From: Bacteroidota bacterium
Lineage (GTDB): Bacteria; Bacteroidota; JABWAT01
Reading direction: 5' to 3'
Assembly (NCBI GenBank): GCA_013360915.1
Contig: JABWAT010000013.1
Span: 24,150-88,149 of the forward strand
Length of the DNA: 64,000 nucleotides
Positions 41,057 to 50,384 of the stretch are shown here, one piece after another; the first letter of the stretch is position 1; each line of letters begins with the position of its first letter. The notes below the pieces were generated by a model. The model was not told the origin of the DNA and made no database searches. It worked only from the letters and a program-made list of their open reading frames with translations. The position numbers were made by a program, and so were the translations under genes.

Positions 41057-43306
41057 ATGAAAAAACGGTTCCTGTTCAGCATGATTCTTGGCCTGATGGC
41101 CCTGCCGTTAATGGCGCAACCGACTGGTCAATATTCGGTCAAGTTTTCCAACGGTGATGATGTGTTTAATGGCGGATTGCAATCGCTGTCCACATCGACC
41201 TTGACCGTGGAATTGTGGGTTAAGCCAACGGCCTTCAACCATACCATTTTTACGAAAATGAATGGGGGAGATTACCCCTCCAATAACGGGATTGCACTCG
41301 AAATTCTCTCAACCAGTCAGGTTCGTCTGAGTGTTGGCCGGGATGGCGCCCGGACCATGGTGTCGGTGAATGCAGCCTTAAGCTCAGTAAACTGGAACCA
41401 TATTGCGGTAACATATAATTCAGGCACGGCAACCCTTTACCTGAATGGGGTGTCGAAGGGAACGGCCTCCGGTGGTTCAACGATTAACAGTCCTTATCCG
41501 ATCCTTTTCGGTTCGTTTCATTCATGGGGCTCATATAATTTAACCGGTGAAATCGATGACATCCGGGTGTTTAATACGGTTCGTACACCCGCCCAGATTG
41601 CGTCGGACATGACCTCATCCGAACCGGAAGGTGCATTGGCTTTCTGGAAGTTCGATGAAGGATCAGGCGACACGGTGGCCGATGCTTCGGGGAACGGCAA
41701 TACCGGCTTCTTCGGAACCAGCAATGGCAGTGCCGATACCAACGATCCGTTGTGGAATCAGTACAACACCACTCCGGATGCACCGGCCTCGCTGTTTGCC
41801 ACTTCAAATAACGGGGAAGTAACCGTCACCTGGTCGAAATCGGATGCGGGTGATGTGGAAGGATATGCCGTTTACGGTGGAACGGAATCTGCGCCGGAAA
41901 CCAAAATCGGCGAAACGCTTACGGCCAGTGATACGTCGTTTACTTTTACTGATCTGACGAATGGCGAAACCTATTATTTCCGGGTGAAGGCGTTTGATAC
42001 CTTTGCTGCTGTAAGTGACTACTCACCGGAAGATGCCGCAGTGGTTGCCACCGATGCCAGCCGCGCGCTCACGTTTGACGGGTCGGATGACTATGTGGAT
42101 CTGGGCAATGCCACAGAGCTGAATGTGACTGGTGATCTGACTCTGGAAGCATGGATTTATGCCGATAATTATAACCAGAGCGGTCGGATTATCTCCAAGT
42201 GGGGATCAGCCTCCGGTTATGAGATTGACTTGTTCGAAGGCAGCCTTCGCTTTTCTTTGAACCAATCGGTTCGAGTACATCAGGCTTCAATCACATCCTT
42301 CAATGGCACCTGGGTTCACATCGCTGCCGTTAAATCGAGCATTGTTTCAACTTTATACATCAATGGGGTGGCGGTTGGAACCGGATTTGCACCCACCACG
42401 ATTTCGACTTCACCGAACAACCTTCTCATCGGCCGGATGGCCAACCTGGCTGTGTCGACTTTTAACGGAGCCATCGATGAAGTGCGGGTATGGAATGTGG
42501 GTCGCACCGCCTCGCAGATTTTCGATTTTTACAATTCTCCTTTGGTCGGGACTGAATCCGGATTGGTGGGTCTCTGGCATTTGGATGAAGGAACCGGAGT
42601 CACTGCTTTTGATTCCACTCCAAACGGTAATAACGGATCCCATATCAACGGGCCAGTGGCTGGGATCTCGGGCGCCATGGGCGGGGGAACCGTTCCCGTC
42701 GAGCTTTCCTCATTCACTCATGCCGGCGGCAAGCTGATCTGGAAAACTGCCAGTGAGACGACTAATGCCGGGTGGGAAGTGGAAATGTCAAAACCGGACC
42801 CTGAGGCTCTCGAAGGGACTGGTTTTGAAAATTCCGGAACGGACCCTTCGAGAACCTCAGGGTCCGTGACAGAAGAATGGAAAACAATAGGATTTGTAGC
42901 TGGTGCCGGAACATCAACGGAAGAGCGGTCGTATTCCTTTGCCTTACCGGAAATGAAAGAAGCCGTTCGTGTGCGTTTGAAGCAACTCGATACCGACGGA
43001 ACAGTGAGCTACTCTCAGATTCTCACCATTGAGGCAGCACCTGCCGCATTTGAATTGCTGGGGAACTATCCGAATCCGTTTAACCCGACTACCGTGATCC
43101 GATATCAGACATCAGAAAACAGTACGGTAAACTTACAGGTGTATGATGTCACCGGCCGGCTGGTGACTACACTGGTGGATGGTAAAAAAGACGCGGGTGT
43201 GCATGAAGCAGAATTCAATGCCGCCGGACTGTCGAGTGGTCTGTATTTCTACCGGATTTCCGCGGGAAATTTCTCTGCGGTGAAGACCATGATGCTGGTG
43301 AAATAG
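41057..43306 (+). CDS. T9SS-exported two-LamG protein, paralogue of the preceding gene
   Basis: A 749-residue secreted protein with signal peptide MKKRFLFSMILGLMALPLMA. LamG domain 1 covers about 25-200 (STLTVELWVKPTAF), FN3 about 240-330, LamG domain 2 about 335-545 (LTLEAWIYADNYN), then a linker with an in-frame REP-like palindrome and a type IX sorting domain with GNYPNPFNPTTVIRYQ. The last 600 bp and the following 300 bp are near-identical to the 3' end and downstream of the previous gene. This indicates segmental duplication or gene conversion. AAAGGG lies 6 bp before the ATG. Confidence 0.88.
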   Translation: MKKRFLFSMILGLMALPLMAQPTGQYSVKFSNGDDVFNGGLQSLSTSTLTVELWVKPTAFNHTIFTKMNGGDYPSNNGIALEILSTSQVRLSVGRDGARTMVSVNAALSSVNWNHIAVTYNSGTATLYLNGVSKGTASGGSTINSPYPILFGSFHSWGSYNLTGEIDDIRVFNTVRTPAQIASDMTSSEPEGALAFWKFDEGSGDTVADASGNGNTGFFGTSNGSADTNDPLWNQYNTTPDAPASLFATSNNGEVTVTWSKSDAGDVEGYAVYGGTESAPETKIGETLTASDTSFTFTDLTNGETYYFRVKAFDTFAAVSDYSPEDAAVVATDASRALTFDGSDDYVDLGNATELNVTGDLTLEAWIYADNYNQSGRIISKWGSASGYEIDLFEGSLRFSLNQSVRVHQASITSFNGTWVHIAAVKSSIVSTLYINGVAVGTGFAPTTISTSPNNLLIGRMANLAVSTFNGAIDEVRVWNVGRTASQIFDFYNSPLVGTESGLVGLWHLDEGTGVTAFDSTPNGNNGSHINGPVAGISGAMGGGTVPVELSSFTHAGGKLIWKTASETTNAGWEVEMSKPDPEALEGTGFENSGTDPSRTSGSVTEEWKTIGFVAGAGTSTEERSYSFALPEMKEAVRVRLKQLDTDGTVSYSQILTIEAAPAAFELLGNYPNPFNPTTVIRYQTSENSTVNLQVYDVTGRLVTTLVDGKKDAGVHEAEFNAAGLSSGLYFYRISAGNFSAVKTMMLVK
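42796..42865. repeat. REP-like inverted repeat inside coding sequence
   Basis: GGACCCTGAGGCTCTCGAAGG (from 42796) pairs with CCTTCGAGAACCTCAGGGTCC (to 42865) with one mismatch. It occupies the same protein position as the copy at 40073. Confidence 0.8.
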
Positions 43307-43332
43307 TGATTGGTGATTAGTGAATAGTGATT

Positions 43333-43398
43333 GGAAAAATCCGGAGGTTGAGGTGAAAGTTTACCCCGATATTATCGGGGAAACCACCGGATTTTCCC
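43333..43398 (+). terminator. Nested terminator hairpin after the second T9SS gene
   Basis: GGAAAAATCCGG pairs with CCGGATTTTCC around the same inner CCCCGATA/TATCGGGG hairpin as the first copy. The C-to-T and G-to-A changes preserve pairing, which supports selection on the RNA structure. Confidence 0.75.
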
Positions 43399-43433
43399 CA
43401 ATTAAAAGTTAAAAGAAAATACGGGTGATAAGA

Positions 43434-43529
43434 ATTCAGCAGCCAGTACCCAGCAGCCAGTACCCAGCAGCCAAAAAAATCCAGGATCACCTGTCATCCC
43501 GGCGAAAGCCGGGATCTCTGTTTTTTTTA
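43434..43529. repeat. CAGCAGCCAGTACC repeats and CCCGGCGAAAGCCGGG terminator copy
   Basis: Three copies of CAGCAGCCAGTACC-type units at 43437-43473 replace the GAATTCA array of the first locus. The terminator CCCGGCGAAAGCCGGG with eight Ts follows at 43498-43529. Confidence 0.75.
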
Positions 43530-43644
43530 AGGAAGCCAGCTAACCAAAGAACTTAAATACCAGATTCCGGCTTGCGCCGGAATACCGGACTTTCAGGATT
43601 GGGATTAAAATTTGCTGGTTTTTCATGCAAAAAGCAGGAAATAG

Positions 43645-43752
43645 ACCCTCACCCCTTCCCTCTCCGGCGGAGAGGGTGAAAGTCTGCATTCTGGCTCCTG
43701 ACTTCTGAATTCTTTCTCCTGACTCCTGTCTCCTGACTCCTGTCTCCTTTCC
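43645..43752. repeat. REP-like palindrome and CTCCTGACT tandem repeats
   Basis: CCCTTCCCTCTCCGGCGGAGAGGG (43653-43676) is a hairpin. Then CTCCTGACTCCTGTCTCCTGA-type units repeat up to the ppc stop region. The order is the same as at 40955-41035. Confidence 0.75.
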
Positions 43753-43759
43753 TTAATTC

Positions 43760-46465
43760 TCAACCCGTATTTTTCAATCCGCTCGACAAGGCATTGATCA
43801 GGCTCAGTAAACGGGTGAGTGCCTTGTCTTTTTCGGTGGTGTTTTCATCGGGTAACTGTCTCCATTTTTTCAGGTAGGAAATGTGCAGCCGATGCAGAAT
43901 GGTCAGTTTGTCATTTCTCCAGATCAGATTATCAAATTGTCCTTTCCGGCGGGTGACGGCTGGTTCCTCGAATAATTCTTCGAGCATGTTCATACAAGTC
44001 TGATGATCGTGGAGAATGTGGTCGAGAAAAACCGGTTCTCCACCCTCATCGGCATACAGGGCGGCATAGGCTTTCATCATGTCCAGATCGGAAAGGATCA
44101 GATTGGTTTCGGTCTGGATCAACAGGAAACGCAGAAAACTCCATTGATTCCTGGTCCGCTTCAATTGCTCAAAATCAGCCGGACGCTCCTTCTTAAGCGC
44201 ATGCAACGCAGCACCGAGTCCATACCAGCCGGTCAGTGTCATTCTCGACAGATTCCAGCTGAAAACCCACGGAATCGCTCTTAAATCCTGAAGCGTCCGG
44301 GTTCCGGTTCGTCTGGCTGGCCGGGATCCGATTTTACTCTGCTCCAGCACATCAATGCAGGTTGCTTTGCTGTAGAAATGGATGAATCCAGGGGTTTCGA
44401 TCAGATTCCGGTAATGCCGGAAGGATTTTTCGGCAAGAAATTCCATGGTGCCGAGGGGATAATCCGAGGCGGAGGAACCGGATTTGTTTTTAATCAGATG
44501 ACGGGCCACGCCTGAAGTCAGCGCATTCAGATTGTAACGGGCGGTCAGGGGATTTCCGAATAACTGGGCAACCGATTCTCCCTGAACGGTGATCTTGATG
44601 GTGCCATTCACGGTTCCTTCGGGCATGCTTTCCAGAAACCGGTGATATTTGCCACCGCCCCGGCTGATGGTCCCGCCGGTTCCATGGAAAAAATAAACCG
44701 ACGTCTGATGAAGTCTTCCTGTTTCAGCCAGGGCTTTTTCTGCTTTGTACAGGTTCCACTTGCTTGCAATGGTTCCGCCATCTTTGTTGCTGTCGCTGTA
44801 ACCAAGCATGACCTCCTGCCGGTTTTCCATCTTACCCGACCGCTGACGGGTAATGGGATGCTGCAGGAACGAATCGAGAATGCCGGGTGCATGATTCAGA
44901 TCGGAAATGGTTTCGAAAAGCGGAACGACCCGGATGCCAGTATTCAGCAGGTGTGTTTCGCGCATGAGGAAGTAGACAACCAGCAAATCGCTGAGATGTC
45001 GTGTCATGCTGATGATGAATGACCCGATTCCTTCTGCGCCGTATTGGTTGATGTGTTGGCGGATCACCCGGTAACAATCAAGCACGTTATCCGCTTCCGG
45101 TCCGTAAGAAACGGTGACATCGGTTAAAAGCGTCTGCTGATCGAGTAAACGGTTCAGCAAGGCCACCCGCCTTGATTCCTCCCAACGGTCAAAATCATCG
45201 GCATTTTCACCCGATGCCTTCAGAATCTGAATCATGGCCTTGTCGTGAAAGGCGCTGTTCTGGCGGATATCCAGTTTCGCCAGATGAAAACCAAAGCAGC
45301 TTACCATCCTTTCAACCGGGAAAAGCAGGGAGCCGGCCAGCGTTTGAAATCCGTTTTCAACCAGCATCTCCCGAAGAAACTTCAGGTCCGCTTCAAGAGC
45401 CTGACTGGACCGGTAACACCGATTGGCATCTGCTACCTGTCCGTTGATGGTGTGTTCTATCTGAAGAAGGACCAGATTCAGGTACTGGCGCCAGGGTTCG
45501 TACGGATTTCTCTGAATGGCCCGGATACCAGCTTCGCCGAAGGCGGCGGCCTTTTTTTCGATGGCCTTCGTCAGCAGCAGCGGAACCGGATTGGAAAGTC
45601 CGGAAATGGACAGTTTTCTGACCAGTGTCTGGATTTCGTCCCGGATGAGATTCAAAGCGGTGTTACGGTGAATCAGCAGGGTTTCCTGAGTAACAGCCGG
45701 TGTGACGAAGGGATGTCCGTCCCGATCCCCGCCAACCCAGCTTCCGAACCGGATGGAAGGGAAGACATCCGGATTGTGGATCTTTTCTCTGGTCAGCCCC
45801 GATTCGGCCCACGATCGTTTCAGGTGTTCATCACTCTGAGCAAGCACGGTGGGAAACACACGGCTGAGGTAATGCATCACATTCGCCCGCTCATCCCGGA
45901 TATCCGGTTTTTCCAGATAGATTTCACCGGTGCGCCACCAGCGTTCCAGCAGGTTGATGATGGATTCCCTGATTCCGTTCTGTTCCATGGGACTGAGGGA
46001 TGTGTTTTCCCGCTGAACGAGCAGCAGGTACAATTCCCGGTGAATTTCGATGACAGTGACCCGTTTGGCTTCGGTGGGATGGGCCGTCAGAACCGGAATC
46101 ACCGTGGTTTCTGAAAGGGCCCGCAGCATGTCTTCTTCCGGAACCCCGGCTTCTTTCCAGATCCGGAACGCCTCGGACCAGGATCCACGGACCGGTGTCT
46201 GTGAACCCGGATCCTCCATTTTACGGCGGAACTGGGTGGCGGCATTTTCTTCAACCATGGTCATTAACTGAAAGTAAATACTCAGGGCCTGAATGACTTT
46301 TTCACCGGGTAACATTGATGGATCAGCGTTCACTGACTGGTTGGCCCGGGTGACAAGGGGAATCAGGTCGGTTTCATGGATCCGGGTCAGCATATCGGTG
46401 TAACAACCAATGAGAAACTCCCGGTCATTCGTGATTTTCTGGAAGGGAAGTGGTGTGTGAGTCAT
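43760..46465 (-). CDS. ppc: Phosphoenolpyruvate carboxylase
   Basis: A 901-residue cytoplasmic enzyme that carboxylates phosphoenolpyruvate to oxaloacetate, replenishing the TCA cycle. Length matches the bacterial family (about 880-930). Signatures are TAHPTEAKR with catalytic His129, GSWVGGDRDGHPFVT, LGYSDSNKDGG, and FHGTGGTISRGGG with the PEP-binding loop. The C-terminus ends SGLKNTG, a variant of the usual QNTG that binds the allosteric site. It is monocistronic and bounded on both sides by repeat-rich gaps. Confidence 0.96.
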   Translation of the reverse strand: MTHTPLPFQKITNDREFLIGCYTDMLTRIHETDLIPLVTRANQSVNADPSMLPGEKVIQALSIYFQLMTMVEENAATQFRRKMEDPGSQTPVRGSWSEAFRIWKEAGVPEEDMLRALSETTVIPVLTAHPTEAKRVTVIEIHRELYLLLVQRENTSLSPMEQNGIRESIINLLERWWRTGEIYLEKPDIRDERANVMHYLSRVFPTVLAQSDEHLKRSWAESGLTREKIHNPDVFPSIRFGSWVGGDRDGHPFVTPAVTQETLLIHRNTALNLIRDEIQTLVRKLSISGLSNPVPLLLTKAIEKKAAAFGEAGIRAIQRNPYEPWRQYLNLVLLQIEHTINGQVADANRCYRSSQALEADLKFLREMLVENGFQTLAGSLLFPVERMVSCFGFHLAKLDIRQNSAFHDKAMIQILKASGENADDFDRWEESRRVALLNRLLDQQTLLTDVTVSYGPEADNVLDCYRVIRQHINQYGAEGIGSFIISMTRHLSDLLVVYFLMRETHLLNTGIRVVPLFETISDLNHAPGILDSFLQHPITRQRSGKMENRQEVMLGYSDSNKDGGTIASKWNLYKAEKALAETGRLHQTSVYFFHGTGGTISRGGGKYHRFLESMPEGTVNGTIKITVQGESVAQLFGNPLTARYNLNALTSGVARHLIKNKSGSSASDYPLGTMEFLAEKSFRHYRNLIETPGFIHFYSKATCIDVLEQSKIGSRPARRTGTRTLQDLRAIPWVFSWNLSRMTLTGWYGLGAALHALKKERPADFEQLKRTRNQWSFLRFLLIQTETNLILSDLDMMKAYAALYADEGGEPVFLDHILHDHQTCMNMLEELFEEPAVTRRKGQFDNLIWRNDKLTILHRLHISYLKKWRQLPDENTTEKDKALTRLLSLINALSSGLKNTG

Positions 46466-46550
46466 GGGATTGGGTAGCTCCGGTTTATCGGTTCGGATGA
46501 AGCACGACGGGATAACAACCGGATGGGCTGTGAAGTTGCATCTGGGATCA

Positions 46551-46690
46551 GAATTCAGAATTCAGAATTCAGAAGTCAGAAGCCAGAAGCCAGGAACCAG
46601 TAGCCAGTAGCCAGGAACCAGCAGCCAGTAGCCAGGAACCAGGAACCAGTAGCCAATAGCCAGCAGCCAGAAGCCAGCAGCCAGGAACCG
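46551..46690. repeat. Long degenerate tandem array GAATTCA to CAGGAACCAGTAGC
   Basis: This 140-bp array starts as GAATTCA, changes through GAAGTCA and GAAGCCA, and then alternates CAGGAACCAG, CAGTAGC and CAGCAGC units. It separates ppc from the end of the electron-transfer operon. No ORF or hairpin explains it. Confidence 0.85.
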
Positions 46691-46704
46691 CAAACAGGGA
46701 GGCC

Positions 46705-48036
46705 TTATTCTCCGCCGAATTTAACGCCGGCTCCTTTTAAAATCGGGAAGGGTAGCTCACCGCCAGCGAAAATAAAGACCTCATCATTTTTAAGGGTGGT
46801 GGTTCCTTCGGGGGTGGTGAGCGTAACGGTCGATTCCGCGATTTCCCTGACCGTTGAATTCCAGATAACCTTAATTTTTCCGCTTTTCAGGTATTGGTCG
46901 ATCCGCTCCTGATTTCTGGCTTTAATCCGGCTGAAGGAATCCTGACGGTAGGAGAGGGTAATTTCGTTTCCTTTCTGAAAAGACAAGGCCATCGCAGCTT
47001 CGATGGCGCTGTCTCCGCCACCAACGATGAGAATCTTTGATGACGAAAAAGCGGCCGCATCAATGAGGGTGTACGCCACTTTTTCGAGTTCCTCTCCCGG
47101 AACATTGAGTTTTCGCGGAGACCCCCTCCGACCCAAAGCAAGGATGACCGCCCCGGCAGAGAGGGGATCCTTTCCTTCCGGAATAACAGAGAACCGGCCA
47201 TCCGACTCAACCAGAATGGACGTGACTTTTGTACCAAACTCAATAGTCAGACGATGATTGGTTGTCCACTGTGTCCACAACTCAAGCAGTTTTTCTTTAC
47301 GGTATTCCAGTTTATTTAACCGCTCTCCCAGTGGCAGTTCAATGGGAGCAGTCATGACCAGTTTTCTTCTGGGATAATGATTGATGGTTCCGCCGAAATG
47401 AACATTTTGCTCGAGAATGGTATAAGTCAATCCAGCTTCTTTACATGCCATTCCGGCCGTCAGTCCGCCCGGACCTGCACCCACGATGATCACATGATCC
47501 GGGCTTCGTTTCTTCAATTCAGAGACCGATTTAATGGCATCATTGATGGCGACTCTGATCAGAGCCTGACCAGCCAGTTCACCGATGATGAACAGATTCG
47601 GTACTGAACTTTCCTTTGAAGGAGTCAGAACAGGAATATCGCTCCGTGTGCTCACATCGCTTTGAGTGATGGTTATGGCTTCAACCGGGCACGCATCTCT
47701 GCAGACAGCGTGACCCACACACTTTCCGGGGAAAATCAGTTCGGAGTGACCATCGACCAATCCGAGTGCATGTTCAGGGCAGGCTTCGACACAGCTTCCG
47801 CATCCGATACAAACCGTCAGGTTGATGGATGGATGGTCCCCCAGCGGAGTATTTGCCGAAGACATGGTTTCAGCGAGATTTCTGGATTGCTGAACGGTCC
47901 GGTTTTGTCTGTTCATTTTCAGAATATAAGGCAGAACAAAAATGCCGCTCAGCAGCAGAAAGACTCCCAGAATAATGAGCGTGTCGATAGCGACCTCCTG
48001 ATGATGGTCTGACTGGTGCAATTCACATTGAACCAA
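46705..48036 (-). CDS. Membrane-anchored ferredoxin - FAD/NAD(P) oxidoreductase
   Basis: A 443-residue flavoprotein. An N-terminal membrane segment (DTLIILGVFLLLSGIFVLPY) is followed by a two-cluster ferredoxin region: CIGCGSCVEACP, then CVGHAVCRDACP, where the second cysteine is His. Residues about 150-443 are a thioredoxin-reductase-like FAD/NAD(P) module with IIVGAGPGGLTAGMA and LIVGGGDSAIEAAMA. It could pass electrons between NAD(P)H and the cytochromes of the operon. The ATG at 48036 has no clear ribosome-binding site, whereas AGGAGG at 47994-47999 stands before an ATC codon. Confidence 0.85.
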   Translation of the reverse strand: MVQCELHQSDHHQEVAIDTLIILGVFLLLSGIFVLPYILKMNRQNRTVQQSRNLAETMSSANTPLGDHPSINLTVCIGCGSCVEACPEHALGLVDGHSELIFPGKCVGHAVCRDACPVEAITITQSDVSTRSDIPVLTPSKESSVPNLFIIGELAGQALIRVAINDAIKSVSELKKRSPDHVIIVGAGPGGLTAGMACKEAGLTYTILEQNVHFGGTINHYPRRKLVMTAPIELPLGERLNKLEYRKEKLLELWTQWTTNHRLTIEFGTKVTSILVESDGRFSVIPEGKDPLSAGAVILALGRRGSPRKLNVPGEELEKVAYTLIDAAAFSSSKILIVGGGDSAIEAAMALSFQKGNEITLSYRQDSFSRIKARNQERIDQYLKSGKIKVIWNSTVREIAESTVTLTTPEGTTTLKNDEVFIFAGGELPFPILKGAGVKFGGE

Positions 48037-48046
48037 TCAGGAAAAA

Positions 48047-49657
48047 TTAAAAACGGTAGCTGGCCGAAAGGAAAAGCCTGAATAAATCCAGGGTCTCACC
48101 CATTCCCCATTCAGTGGTGCCCGACAGATAAATGCGGTCAAGCACTTGCCTGGAAAGACTTTCCGAAAAAAGATAGTCAAGGTTGACAGAACTTTCCCCG
48201 CCAAGCGTGTATCCCTGAATGGTTACCGATGAGAATGAATTGATCTCAAACGGCAGCATGCCTGCCAGTGAGAAAGTTTGAGTCCACCCACCATAAATTT
48301 CATTGAAATATCCGGATGTATGACTGTTTGCACTCCATCCGGACTGAAAGAAATTTCTGACCCCGGTTTGCAGTCCCAGATACAGGGTTCCGAACGGATC
48401 TCCGTTCCTGTGTCGGTAACCCACTGAACCATCGGAATAAAACCCGGATTTGAAGTCGGAACGCAGACCGAGATTCAGGCTTTGCTGGTACTTCCGGTCG
48501 AACAGGGTATCGGCGACCGATCGACTATCGGCTGTCCAGACCGGACGACGGATATTGCCGGATGCATAGGGCTGAATCCAGTCAGAAAAACGGTACCTGC
48601 CATACAAATTCAGGTTGGATAGGATGACGGCAGGATCGCGTTGACCTTTCCATCCCCGGTTGATATCGATATCGCCCGATTGTGACCAGGACCACCGGTC
48701 GGAATACCATGAAATATCATGACTGATAAATTCACGTGACAGGGTTCCGTTCTGGTATTCACCAATCCACCCGATGGCCTCGGTCTGGTTGTCACCCGAC
48801 CGATGCTGTGCATACAGACCGTATTTCGGATTTCTGCTCTGAAACGCCATTTCCTTGTAATCCGGTGAGGAACCACCCACCACGCCGACCCGCCAGGTTT
48901 TGGTTCCCTGTATTTCGTACAAGGCACCATCAATAATTCCTGCAGACCAGAGTGTCCGTACCGAAAACCGGCCTGCCTGGAAAAAGGCTCCCCCTTCACC
49001 GGATGAATAGAAGGTGGAAACTTCATAAACCCGATTATCAAAACTGCTCAGAAACGATTTATCCGGGTCATAATCACGGCCATAGGGCAGGTTGTTGTAA
49101 AGCGCCCGGTATCTGATTTTAAATCCCCAGTTTTCGTTAAACAATTCCGGAACGGTGAGATACAGGGTATAACCGGGTTGGTTATAAGAAAAGGATTTGC
49201 CTGAAACGGTGAATGACTGGTGTATCTGCTGAACCTGAAACAATCCCCGAACCACCGGTTCTCTTTTTTTCTTCTTTGCTGTCGTTTCACGGGTCCATTT
49301 TTCCTGTTCGAATCCCCCGGCGGGAAGAGGTTTTTCTGCGGATTTGCCAGTGGCTCTGTTTGCGATTATGGTCAGATAGGCGGGCGGAACCGGCAGGTTG
49401 GTAAAAGAAGCGGGCAACGGACGGTTGGCCAGCGTGGCAGCGCGGGACGACGAAACGGACACCACCACCAGAAAGTCGGTCTCATTCAGATGCAAGGTGT
49501 CTCCCACCTGCACTCCCTGATCCATGCCAATATTCAGATACACGTGATCTGCAGAAATGTACTGAATTTTAGGTGCATCCTGTGCCGGGAGAACCTGATG
49601 GAAACCAGCAAGGAACAGCAACAGACTGGCAATGAATCCGGACCGGAAATTAATCAT
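48047..49657 (-). CDS. Outer-membrane beta-barrel protein of the cytochrome operon
   Basis: A 536-residue protein with a signal peptide (FIASLLLFLAGFHQVLPAQ). An N-terminal soluble region (about 25-90) is followed by a lysine-rich hinge (TTAKKKKREP). About 400 residues of amphipathic strands follow, ending in LFRLFLSASYRF with the C-terminal Phe typical of outer-membrane barrels. The position directly after three multihaem cytochromes suggests a porin that houses or contacts them, like MtrB/PioB by role and not by sequence. It overlaps the 9-haem gene by 8 bp. Confidence 0.75.
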   Translation of the reverse strand: MINFRSGFIASLLLFLAGFHQVLPAQDAPKIQYISADHVYLNIGMDQGVQVGDTLHLNETDFLVVVSVSSSRAATLANRPLPASFTNLPVPPAYLTIIANRATGKSAEKPLPAGGFEQEKWTRETTAKKKKREPVVRGLFQVQQIHQSFTVSGKSFSYNQPGYTLYLTVPELFNENWGFKIRYRALYNNLPYGRDYDPDKSFLSSFDNRVYEVSTFYSSGEGGAFFQAGRFSVRTLWSAGIIDGALYEIQGTKTWRVGVVGGSSPDYKEMAFQSRNPKYGLYAQHRSGDNQTEAIGWIGEYQNGTLSREFISHDISWYSDRWSWSQSGDIDINRGWKGQRDPAVILSNLNLYGRYRFSDWIQPYASGNIRRPVWTADSRSVADTLFDRKYQQSLNLGLRSDFKSGFYSDGSVGYRHRNGDPFGTLYLGLQTGVRNFFQSGWSANSHTSGYFNEIYGGWTQTFSLAGMLPFEINSFSSVTIQGYTLGGESSVNLDYLFSESLSRQVLDRIYLSGTTEWGMGETLDLFRLFLSASYRF

Positions 49658-50384
49658 CGTGTGCTCCGGAAAAGGTACTGAATCCGTGGCAATTCCCGCA
49701 GTAATTCAGTTTGAAATTGTTTCGATCCGGATGACAGGTTTTACAGGTGTCCCATCTCATCATATGTTCCCCGAAGTAGATACTGAAAGAAGACGGATGG
49801 TTGTATCGTGCCTTTTTCCAGGTTTGTGTATCATGACAGGAGTCGCAATGAATACTGAACCCTGCCGCCTGGTGATTCAGCTCTGACTGCTGATATGAAT
49901 CGGAATGACAGGAATAGCAGGAGTTGGAAACCTGTGCAAAATTGACCGAATTCATGGACCCGCCGTGGCAACCGGAACAATCCAGATTCTGGTGCGGACC
50001 CAATAAGGGAAACCGTGTGCGGGCGTGTGCCACATCCGGTCGGACATTCTGCCAGTGTTCGGCTGTATGACAGTTCCCGCACTGACTGCCGACCTGTCCG
50101 CGGTGAATGTCTTCGTGGCAACCTGAACAGTTCCGTTCAACAATCGCAAAATTTTTAAGGGAGTGACATTGTCTGCAACCGGCGTACATGTGCATCCCCG
50201 TCAGAGGAAATCTGGTTTTGTCATGCTTAAAATGAATCAAATCCCAGGAATCAGAAATGTGGCAGGTATTGCAGTTTTCACTGACCACCTGGTGGGGGAA
50301 ATCGGATCCGGTTACCTGAATTTGTGCGGACACAGAAGTACTGATCAGAATAAAAATCAGAAGTCCGGCGGTGCGATTAATCAT
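49650..50384 (-). CDS. Nine-haem c-type cytochrome
   Basis: A 244-residue exported cytochrome with nine CxxCH haem-attachment motifs. The start at 50384 gives the signal peptide MINRTAGLLIFILISTSVSA and has GGATGG upstream; ATG 50390 is the alternative. Segments such as TRFPLTGMH, then CSGCHEDIHRG, repeat the pattern of the two larger cytochromes, so all three share an ancestor. It overlaps the upstream 25-haem gene by 8 bp. The expected site is the periplasm or the outer face, passing electrons along a haem wire. Confidence 0.88.
   Translation of the reverse strand: MINRTAGLLIFILISTSVSAQIQVTGSDFPHQVVSENCNTCHISDSWDLIHFKHDKTRFPLTGMHMYAGCRQCHSLKNFAIVERNCSGCHEDIHRGQVGSQCGNCHTAEHWQNVRPDVAHARTRFPLLGPHQNLDCSGCHGGSMNSVNFAQVSNSCYSCHSDSYQQSELNHQAAGFSIHCDSCHDTQTWKKARYNHPSSFSIYFGEHMMRWDTCKTCHPDRNNFKLNYCGNCHGFSTFSGAHDD

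Noticed and set aside
46551..46690. CRISPR array
   Set aside because: Units are 7-14 bp, degenerate and have no spacers of constant length; no cas genes are present.
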